Of a DNA stretch of 64,000 bases, positions 25,885 to 33,735 are shown piece after piece (position 1 is the first letter of the stretch; each line of letters begins with the position of its first letter). The stretch is from contig JADJXA010000003.1 of NCBI GenBank assembly GCA_016716065.1, positions 186,001-250,000 on the forward strand. The letters are read 5' to 3'. Origin of the DNA: Candidatus Leptovillus gracilis (GTDB taxonomy: Bacteria > Chloroflexota > Anaerolineae > Promineifilales > Promineifilaceae). The position numbers were made by a program, and so were the translations under genes. Under the pieces are notes generated by a model, which saw only the letters and a list, made by a program, of their open reading frames with translations, searched no databases and was not told the DNA's origin.

Positions 25885-28800
25885 TCAATTGTCTTGACAA
25901 GCACGTGGTGATTCTCCTTCTAGTAAGTATGGTAATAATTCTGTTTCGTCCCAATTAGGATTATTTGTAAACAAATATGTGCAGGCTATTTGTATTAAAT
26001 TCTCTGTGGTAAAATTCCTTTCTCCTCGTGTTATCGCATCATCGCTGAGTATTTCAAGCAATTTTAAGTCAAGTAACCAAACCTGACCGTTTCCATAACG
26101 GACAGCTATTGAATTGGATCCAGAGAACCAAGCAAAATTGCTAACGCCACCCCCCAACTCTGCAAAGTGTTGTTCATTTTTCCATAAGTCACTGCTACCA
26201 TCAAGATAAACTACAACATAAAGCGAAGTTCCCTGCACAGAGTATACCCTTCTGAAAGATTCCAAAAAAAGAACAGCTTCATCGTTTTCCATTCGCCATA
26301 TTTCATTAGGAATATCGTTATAGATATAGTCCACTACAAATAAATTGGTGTTAGGAATAGAGTAACTTTCTGCTATCTCGCTAGTAAAAGATGCTACTTT
26401 ATTGCCTTTGACTGACCACAATTCTCCGGGGGAATCCTCATAGGCTACCACAAATAAAGGAGAGTCAGGAATCGCCGTGATATGTCTTATTTTGCCATCA
26501 AGAATGATGATATTGTCATTTTCAGTCGACCTTAGTTCTCCTACTCCATTCATATATATCACTACATAAAAGGGGGAATCAGGGATAGGGTAGACACCGC
26601 TTACACTATTAGTCAGTTCGATAATTTCACTGCTGTCTATCGATCTTAACTCACCCACTAAACTACTATATTGGATTACATAAAATGGTGATTTTGGAAT
26701 AGGATATACTCCGTTTACTTGACCAGATAAAGTAAAAACTTCAGCACTTTTCATCGTTCTCAATTCATCATCGGCATTATCATAGTGCAGTATATAGAAA
26801 GGAGATTCAGGAATTGAATACAACTTAGATGCGTTACCAGTCAGTGTAACTACAGTGCTATTTTCTACTGATCTGAGTTCACTAGGCTGGCTCACATATT
26901 TCACAACGAAAGAAGGGGAGTCAGGAATAGGAAATACATCTCTCACATCATCGGAAAGTGTTACAATATCATCACTTTTTAGTGAACGTAATTCTCCTGG
27001 TGCAAAATTGTGTTTCATAACATAGAAGGGTGTATCGAAAATAGCATATATATGCAGAAATTGACCTTCGAGAATAACTTGATTACTTTCCAGTGACCAT
27101 AACTCAGTGGCACTGAAAGGATGACGTAACCAAAACATTGATGAATTAGGGACTGGGGTTATTTGAGCGTTGCCTGCTGGGATGATAATTTTATCTACTG
27201 CTGTTAACCAAAGTTCTGAATGTCCGTTCACATATTTGATGACATACAATTTCCCAACAACAATTTCTCGTATAAAGGCAACTAGATCGGATAATAGATC
27301 TACCCGACCAGTTCGCAGGTTATACTCCATGTTTGTTGCGATGCGGCTCTTTACAGGTTCACTTTGAGCCGTTTCATATGCCTCAAGCAATAAACGCATA
27401 CCAAGTAGGGGATTGTTACCAAATAGTGTATTTCCCTGAGTTTGAAGCAAATTTGCCCGGGCATTGCGTTCATTTATGTTGGCGCGTGTGGCTTCTTTAT
27501 TAGCACTAATAGCAAAAGTAACGGCCGTTACCCCTGCAACAATCGCCAAAATCAATGTGCCCACTACATAATAAAACCGGCGGCGCAGTTTTACGGCCGC
27601 TTGCGCCTGTTCATTGGCGCGTGCTTCTGCCTCTTCAGCGCGTTGGCGTTGGGCTTCGGCTAAGGCTTGCTGTTGCTCAATTTCCCGCCGTAACTGCTCC
27701 TGTTCTTTGGCACTGCAAGCTTTGACATAAGCGTCTTCGTTCTCGTTGAGTTCCAGCCTGTTTTTAGTTTGCCACTCTTTTATCTCTTGCAGCCGGGAGG
27801 CGTGCAGAAGCAGCAGGCTGGCTTTCTTTTCCGGATCGGCTTCATGCTGCCATTCATGGGCTTCCTGCTGGATTTTTTGCCGCTGGCGGAGCATTTCGTA
27901 ATCACTATCCAACCATTTTTGCAACCGCTGCCAATGGCGAATAACGGCTTCGTGAATCACTTCTACTTCTACCTGGCGGGGGGTCTCAGGCTCGGCGGGA
28001 TTGGCTTCGCCAGCCTGTTCTGCCGGTTGGGTGGTTACCAATAGCCCGCGCATTTCCGGTTTGTAGATCAGGGCCTGTACCTGCTCCAGGGTTCTGCCTT
28101 GGGGCACCAAATCTTTGAGGGCGACCCGGTGGCGGGTGTCGCGCCGCTGCTGGCCACGGCCGCCGCTCTCGTCCAGATGGGTCAGGCGAATGAAGATATA
28201 CTTCATCAGCGCCCGCTCCTCTTTATCCAGGCTTTGGTAAATCTCTTCAGCGGTGTGGGCGATGGCCTGGCCAATGCCGCCCAACTCCTCGTAGGCATTG
28301 GCCCGCAGCCAACGGCCGTTTCGTCTTTGCCACAATTCACGCAGGGTGAACTGGAGCAGCGGCATGGCTCCCCGCTCCTCTTGCAGGTCGCTCATGATGG
28401 TGTTGAGCAGGCCGGGATCAAATTTAAGTCCCATCGGGCTGCCCTCCGCCCCGTTTGCGCCCGACGTGGGAAAAGCGTTGGCCGCCTGCTGCCAGGCCAC
28501 GTCACGCAGTTCAACGGCCGTTAATGGTAATATCTGCTGCGAGTGGTCGGTCATCCAATCCGCCAGTTTTTCATAACTGTGGCATTCGGAGACAAAATCG
28601 GCCCGCATCGTCAGGATCAATGTATGGTCCGCCGCCGCATCCTCAACCCAATCGACCAACCGCGCAATAAACGCCAACCGCTCCTTTTTCCCTTCCGGGT
28701 TGTTGGGAATGTGGGTGAATATCTCTTCAAATTGGTCAACGACGATTAGATGGGGATCGGCGGCTAATAACAGGCGTTCAAAAACAGCCAGCGGCCTTTC

Positions 28801-30594
28801 CCCCGGCTTCATATATTGCCAACGTCGCCCCTTCTCTTCCAGTTTCGGTACCAGACCGGCCATGACAACTGACGATTTACCGCTGCCGGAGGCTCCTAAC
28901 ACCGCCAGAACCGGTTCGTCAACCAGGCGAAGCTGCAACTTCTCTACCAGGGCATCGCGCCCAAAAAAGTAAGCGGTGGCCGCTTTGCTCTCTGGGTCGG
29001 TGGGAATGCCAAACGCTTTCAAGCCGGGGAAAGGGCATTCAACGGCGTACAGCGTTGCCTCACGCCCTTTGGCCAACTCCACAAAGTCGAAGTCCAACAG
29101 GTTGTAGCAGACATTGTTCAGCCATTCCACCACGCTCCAATCAGAGACGGTGTCGGTCAGGCTGGCCCAATCGGGCTTTGGCTTGAGGAAAGCTAGTTTT
29201 AGCTTAAATAACGCATCAGATGTTCTTTGGCCGCCGGGATCTTTTTTAATCAAATCCTTCTTGAGGCCGGGCGCTCGTTCATCAATCAACTGCTTCAACC
29301 GGGCGAATCCGCTTTCAATTTCTGTTTTGCTCAAGGGGATACCGGCCGTTTCGGTGTAACGATGGTAGTAAAGCGGTCGGCCACGGAGGCGACTGAATAG
29401 AACAGGCACAATCTCTTGCATATCCCGGCGTCCCCGCAGCCCGGCTCCGGCCCGCACCAAGGCCCAATCGGGATACCCATGTTTAGCGAGCCATTCGTAA
29501 AATTTGGGGGCCAGACCTTCGGCCGTGGCGATGGTGATCTCGTCGGTCATGGCCACAACTGCATGCATTCCCGCCTCCTGGACCAACCGCTGCCCCAGGC
29601 CGCTGTGCCCGGGGCCAGAATCGGCTTCTAGAGTAAGGACACGGCTTTGGCGGGCGCTCTCGCAGGAAACAAGGAAGGCAAAGCGGGGTAGATTTCCCTT
29701 TTGGATGAAGAAATCAATCAGGCTTTTTGCCGAAACGCGGGTTGTTTCATCAGCATCGTTGGCCAGATAAACGTAGGTTTCATCCTGGCCGGAGCGGGCA
29801 TCCACGCGGCCATGGGCAATCAGATGCAAAATCGCGTACGACTTGGCGGTTAAGGCGGTACACAGCCTCTCTTCCGTTGGTTTGCCGATGTGGGTGACGG
29901 TAACGGCCGTTTGGCTGGCTGCGTTGACTGTGTCTGGGGATGGGGTGGTAACGGCCGTTGGCTCAATGGCCGCCAGCGCTGCATCAATACCTGATTGCGC
30001 TTCTACCGCCAATACATCAATTTCCGACGTGATGTGGCTGAGGGCAACGATGGCATCCTTGATCCCCTTTTGATCGTCAAAGGCGCTAAACCCACGCGCC
30101 TCAATGTCCTTCGGGTGGGAAACAACAACCAAGGCCTTAATCTCGTCTTGCTGTAGCGAAGGGAAAATAACGTGACGGCTGGAAGCCAGACTTATGGCAA
30201 ACGGGGTGTTCTCGTTACGCGCCAACATACGCCAGCCATTGTCAACCGGGGCTGCCAGCCTTTCCCAACGCAGGCCGCGCAGTTCAGGCGCGTTGACCGC
30301 CAGGAGAATACGCATTTCGGTGCCTGAATAAGCTTGCTGCAACGCATCGCGCACCGGGCCTTGAAATAAAAGCTCTCCTAATGTTTGCCCATATTTATCT
30401 GGCTCTCCCCACTCTTCGTGTTCGCGCAGGGTTCTGATAACATTGTCATCCAGAATGAGTTTCCCCTGCGTTTGGGTTACAGCTTCATTGCCGGGCGTGG
30501 TGAATTCGACCACGACAGGATAATGCTCGTATCCTCTCGGCTGGTGCTGGATGTTTATTTCAAACAGTGTAAAAGCGCTTCCTTGTGTTGGCAT
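25885..30594 (-). CDS. CHAT protease fused to nSTAND NTPase and repeat sensor
   Basis: 1569 residues. CHAT domain about 100-420 with the dyad His261 (A-I-L-H-L-I-A-H-G) and Cys311 (F-L-V-S-C-E-S-A); nSTAND NTPase with Walker A G-A-S-G-S-G-K-S at 567-574 and Walker B-like L-I-V-V-D-Q-F-E-E-I-F; Glu/Gln-rich coiled coil ~920-1005; one membrane helix ~1010-1033 (Y-V-V-G-T-L-I-L-A-I-V-A-G-V); then about ten ~42-residue repeats with consensus S-I-P-(D/E)-S-P-F-Y-V-(V/I)-x-Y and E-L-R-S, likely a propeller or solenoid sensor; a Cys-containing end. Topology suggests protease/NTPase inside and sensor outside, or all cytosolic and membrane-tethered. CHAT enzymes (for example TPR-CHAT/Craspase) are proteases activated by a sensor; STAND proteins oligomerise on ligand binding. 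Confidence 0.92.
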   Translation of the reverse strand: MPTQGSAFTLFEINIQHQPRGYEHYPVVVEFTTPGNEAVTQTQGKLILDDNVIRTLREHEEWGEPDKYGQTLGELLFQGPVRDALQQAYSGTEMRILLAVNAPELRGLRWERLAAPVDNGWRMLARNENTPFAISLASSRHVIFPSLQQDEIKALVVVSHPKDIEARGFSAFDDQKGIKDAIVALSHITSEIDVLAVEAQSGIDAALAAIEPTAVTTPSPDTVNAASQTAVTVTHIGKPTEERLCTALTAKSYAILHLIAHGRVDARSGQDETYVYLANDADETTRVSAKSLIDFFIQKGNLPRFAFLVSCESARQSRVLTLEADSGPGHSGLGQRLVQEAGMHAVVAMTDEITIATAEGLAPKFYEWLAKHGYPDWALVRAGAGLRGRRDMQEIVPVLFSRLRGRPLYYHRYTETAGIPLSKTEIESGFARLKQLIDERAPGLKKDLIKKDPGGQRTSDALFKLKLAFLKPKPDWASLTDTVSDWSVVEWLNNVCYNLLDFDFVELAKGREATLYAVECPFPGLKAFGIPTDPESKAATAYFFGRDALVEKLQLRLVDEPVLAVLGASGSGKSSVVMAGLVPKLEEKGRRWQYMKPGERPLAVFERLLLAADPHLIVVDQFEEIFTHIPNNPEGKKERLAFIARLVDWVEDAAADHTLILTMRADFVSECHSYEKLADWMTDHSQQILPLTAVELRDVAWQQAANAFPTSGANGAEGSPMGLKFDPGLLNTIMSDLQEERGAMPLLQFTLRELWQRRNGRWLRANAYEELGGIGQAIAHTAEEIYQSLDKEERALMKYIFIRLTHLDESGGRGQQRRDTRHRVALKDLVPQGRTLEQVQALIYKPEMRGLLVTTQPAEQAGEANPAEPETPRQVEVEVIHEAVIRHWQRLQKWLDSDYEMLRQRQKIQQEAHEWQHEADPEKKASLLLLHASRLQEIKEWQTKNRLELNENEDAYVKACSAKEQEQLRREIEQQQALAEAQRQRAEEAEARANEQAQAAVKLRRRFYYVVGTLILAIVAGVTAVTFAISANKEATRANINERNARANLLQTQGNTLFGNNPLLGMRLLLEAYETAQSEPVKSRIATNMEYNLRTGRVDLLSDLVAFIREIVVGKLYVIKYVNGHSELWLTAVDKIIIPAGNAQITPVPNSSMFWLRHPFSATELWSLESNQVILEGQFLHIYAIFDTPFYVMKHNFAPGELRSLKSDDIVTLSDDVRDVFPIPDSPSFVVKYVSQPSELRSVENSTVVTLTGNASKLYSIPESPFYILHYDNADDELRTMKSAEVFTLSGQVNGVYPIPKSPFYVIQYSSLVGELRSIDSSEIIELTNSVSGVYPIPDSPFYVVIYMNGVGELRSTENDNIIILDGKIRHITAIPDSPLFVVAYEDSPGELWSVKGNKVASFTSEIAESYSIPNTNLFVVDYIYNDIPNEIWRMENDEAVLFLESFRRVYSVQGTSLYVVVYLDGSSDLWKNEQHFAELGGGVSNFAWFSGSNSIAVRYGNGQVWLLDLKLLEILSDDAITRGERNFTTENLIQIACTYLFTNNPNWDETELLPYLLEGESPRACQDN

Positions 30595-30604
30595 ACCAAC
30601 TCAC

Positions 30605-31405
30605 CTATGTTTTGAGTGCAGATAGCTGCTGCATGTGCATGAACAACTGTTCTTCGTGAGCGCGACGGATGACGTTATAGGTGAAGCGAAAAGCAGCCGG
30701 TAAAGCCAGTGCCGGCGCTACGGCCAGGCGAGCGGCCAAAGCCGCCGCGCCCGTGACGATGTGGCTCAAAAAGCGCAGCACTGCCAGGCGCGTCGCCATG
30801 GTCGTCTCAACAACTTCCTGGTGCAAGGCTCGCTGTGGCAGATCAAGCCCGTCACGCCAGACTGTTTCCAGCCCACCGCTGGCCCGGACAATAGTTTGGG
30901 CCAGGTAAAACCCCGCCTGGTCACTGTTAATCTGCATCGTCGGCCTTAGCAGATAACTCACCTGACCCATAAATTGCCGGAACTGCTGCCTAACTTCTCG
31001 CCCACTGGTCACGGCCGAGAAGCTCAGGGATTCGGCGCGACTCTCCGGCAATAGATCGAGATGCTGCCACAGTTCCCACTCCTCTTGAAACGAAGGCTGA
31101 CCGGTGTTAAATGATTCGGCCGTTCTGGCGGGAGGGGTGGCCAGGTGCAGATATTGGTTGACTGTTTCGGCCGTTCTTTCCCGTTGGTTCAGCATCGCTG
31201 CCTGCCGGGCTAAATCCTGGTAGGCCTGTTGGTCGTCGGCTGGGAGTTTGATGGACCAGACCGACGTCTCCTCAGTTTGAGACGGCCGTTCGCCAAACGA
31301 CTGCGCTCTGTTCATGGCTGGTGCAGTCACCTTTAGCCCCCACAGAGACAACGGCTCAGTAATTTTTGCATCTGTTTGGGGGGCGAAGAGGAAAACGGCC
31401 GTCAT
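30605..31405 (-). CDS. Uncharacterised protein between CHAT-STAND and C25-like genes
   Basis: 266 residues, not recognised. The N-terminal third is polar and Gln/Glu-rich; the C-terminal third carries hydrophobic/Ala-rich stretches (I-V-T-G-A-A-A-L-A-A-R-L-A-V-A-P-A-L-A-L-P) that could be a membrane-associated or amphipathic helix hairpin. Two copies of an A-E-(T/S)-(V/F)-N phrase occur near residues 79 and 96 (R-T-A-E-T-V-N and R-T-A-E-S-F-N). Ten bp separate it from the CHAT-STAND start and nine from the C25-like stop, so tight coupling is certain. A pore-forming or scaffold role is conceivable but unproven. Confidence 0.7.
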   Translation of the reverse strand: MTAVFLFAPQTDAKITEPLSLWGLKVTAPAMNRAQSFGERPSQTEETSVWSIKLPADDQQAYQDLARQAAMLNQRERTAETVNQYLHLATPPARTAESFNTGQPSFQEEWELWQHLDLLPESRAESLSFSAVTSGREVRQQFRQFMGQVSYLLRPTMQINSDQAGFYLAQTIVRASGGLETVWRDGLDLPQRALHQEVVETTMATRLAVLRFLSHIVTGAAALAARLAVAPALALPAAFRFTYNVIRRAHEEQLFMHMQQLSALKT

Positions 31406-31414
31406 ACCACAACC

Positions 31415-33703
31415 CTATTTGCCCATATTGACCAGTGTGGCCGCCACTTCCAGGATGTTGCGGAAGAACCGCGCCTGATTCTCTTGGGCCAGACCGACCA
31501 TATTTTTGTGAATTTCCAATAACTCAGCGTCTATCTCTTCAACAACTTTGACCCCATCACCTACGACAACTTCAACCTGGCGCACCGGCACCATGCTCTT
31601 GACATCCCCATCCAGTGACAAAAGCGTCACCGCCTTTAACTGCGCCTCCTCACGAAATGTCTTTTTGTCGGCATCGTATACATTTTTCAGATCATCGGTA
31701 CTCGTATAAGTCAATATCTCCAAAGTACCGATATTCCGCATCGCCCTGGAAATTTGTTCCGAAAATCTGTCTACTGCCTCCTGAATAGTTGTGCCTAAAC
31801 GGCTATCCATCATGCTCATGTCTTGAGCGCTGACAACCCCATAAGATGTGCTATCAATGTAGCGGATAGGTGTAATGGGTTTGAGTGTTGTCGAGTCGAT
31901 CTGAATCTTTCTTAGGACTTTGCCCGAACCACTTGGCTCAACCCTGTCAGCGACTGTTATTTGGCTACCTCTATATGTTATCTTTTCAATATTATGCAGT
32001 GAATACAATGCCAACAGTTCTAATTCCAACTGTGAATTAGGGCGTACACCTTGACCAGGCACAAAATCTTCGGCAAAGGCGCCCGGTTCATCATTTCGGG
32101 GCTGCACTGTTTGATCTACTGCTGTGTTCTCTTTAATAACCGTTGGTGAACTGCTATATGCTACTCGCGGCTGAAAATGTTTCAGGTCTACTTCGCTTAG
32201 ACTTAGGGTTGAGGGCACAGGTTGCTCATCTTCTAAACTTGTACACAGACGAACGGCCGGATCGCCCAGAATAATATAGTCACGAGCATCATGATTATTG
32301 ATCCAGGTGTCTATCAACTCGTACTCATCCACTTCTTCACCCCGCCGTTGTTCATCCAACAAGCTAACTAAACTGACAGATGAGCTGGCGTGTTTACGAT
32401 TGAAATAATCAAAAGCGTGGCCAATGGGTACACCTTGAAATAATTCGGTCAAGGTAGACTTAAACGATAAAAGACTCGACTTCATCATCCCGGAGTCTTC
32501 CATAAAGGAAAATGTCCAGGCCCGGTCTACGTGGCCAATGACGGCCAAGGCCCCGCCACGCGGGTGGGCGAGCATTCGCTGCGGCAACTTGGCTATAATG
32601 GGACGAGGCGCGATTTGTTTGGCTGTACCTTTCACCTTCCCCATAAAATCATCATGCTTGGGTGTTCCGGCCCCATAACAAGCAAACAAGAAGGCAATCA
32701 GCCCATGCAACTTTGCCGTATCGCTGAGATGTTCTCCCGCCAGATACATTTCTTCGCCGATATACCCAGGTTCGTTGGCCCAATCACTGCCCAACAAAGC
32801 CCCCTGGTGGGGTAGCAAGCGGTAATCGTCTAAATTAAAGCCTATGCCGTGGCTGGCCGTCAGCAAAAAGGCCGGTGTTTGCTGTTGGTCACCACCTAAA
32901 ATTGCCTGCAATCTGGCTCTGCTGGCTTGTTCTCCGAGATAGCTGTTAATGGCCCAGTTTTCGCCGGTCAGCTTTTGTCTAAAATGTTCACTCAATGGTT
33001 TGACCAGGTGTTCAGCGCTTAACTGGGTGGCTCTGTCATTTTCGTTGGTAACACCCCAAAAAGCAGCGTGCCGGGGTAGGCGGACCCCATCTCGTTCGGC
33101 GGCAACGACGCTTTCGGCATAATTGGCGTATTCGGTCGCCGTGTCAAAGTAAATACGGCCGACAGCCCGGTTCACATCTAGCGCATATTGGAAGGTGTAA
33201 GGAATCTGCTCCGGATCGCCAACCAATAAAAGATAATAAGGCATTTCTTCCGGGTCTGCATCGTCCCGTGGGGCCGCATCATTATCGCGCATGAAGTTAC
33301 GAAATCCTCGTTGGGGATTGGCATATGCTGGTTGAAAGTGATAGGTTTTGAATAATTCCTTATTCTTATTGGCCTGTGAGCGTCGCCAGTTGACCAATGG
33401 CGACAGAGCTTCTTTAATTTCATCGCTGATACTATTGGCATAAACAATGCCCCAACCTGCTTCTTCCAATTTGTTGGGATCAACTCCGGCTTTGACTCCA
33501 AATGACTCTTCACCCCGTTCGGTTCGATTTTTCGACAACTTATATAAGTCATCATCTTCGCCGGTCATTTGTTTAAGTAAATCATGCCAGGTCATGGCTC
33601 TGCTCGTGGCCGTGTCGATTGCCATTTGGGGTACCAGTGGTTCACCGGTGCTGCCATTAATCCCGTTGATATAAATTGGGTTGTCTAAACGTCCATCACT
33701 CAT
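31415..33703 (-). CDS. Gingipain-like (peptidase C25 / caspase-fold) protease
   Basis: 762 residues; ATG preceded by AAGGAG. The caspase-fold block has Y-Y-L-L-L-V-G-D-P-E-Q-I-P-Y at ~155, catalytic His in L-L-T-A-S-H-G-I-G-F (~285), Cys in A-F-L-F-A-C-Y-G-A-G-T (~345), and a closing I-I-L-G-D-P-A-V-R-L at ~480. These are C25 landmarks, but there is no signal peptide or propeptide, unlike gingipains, so it probably acts in the cytosol. The ~280-residue C-terminus is all-strand then helical and unassigned. It is the second gene of the operon and the third clan CD protease in it. Activation by one of the STAND proteins is the obvious inference. Confidence 0.85.
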   Translation of the reverse strand: MSDGRLDNPIYINGINGSTGEPLVPQMAIDTATSRAMTWHDLLKQMTGEDDDLYKLSKNRTERGEESFGVKAGVDPNKLEEAGWGIVYANSISDEIKEALSPLVNWRRSQANKNKELFKTYHFQPAYANPQRGFRNFMRDNDAAPRDDADPEEMPYYLLLVGDPEQIPYTFQYALDVNRAVGRIYFDTATEYANYAESVVAAERDGVRLPRHAAFWGVTNENDRATQLSAEHLVKPLSEHFRQKLTGENWAINSYLGEQASRARLQAILGGDQQQTPAFLLTASHGIGFNLDDYRLLPHQGALLGSDWANEPGYIGEEMYLAGEHLSDTAKLHGLIAFLFACYGAGTPKHDDFMGKVKGTAKQIAPRPIIAKLPQRMLAHPRGGALAVIGHVDRAWTFSFMEDSGMMKSSLLSFKSTLTELFQGVPIGHAFDYFNRKHASSSVSLVSLLDEQRRGEEVDEYELIDTWINNHDARDYIILGDPAVRLCTSLEDEQPVPSTLSLSEVDLKHFQPRVAYSSSPTVIKENTAVDQTVQPRNDEPGAFAEDFVPGQGVRPNSQLELELLALYSLHNIEKITYRGSQITVADRVEPSGSGKVLRKIQIDSTTLKPITPIRYIDSTSYGVVSAQDMSMMDSRLGTTIQEAVDRFSEQISRAMRNIGTLEILTYTSTDDLKNVYDADKKTFREEAQLKAVTLLSLDGDVKSMVPVRQVEVVVGDGVKVVEEIDAELLEIHKNMVGLAQENQARFFRNILEVAATLVNMGK

Positions 33704-33735
33704 CTTGTCGTCTCCTTGCCTTGCTATGACCTGGG

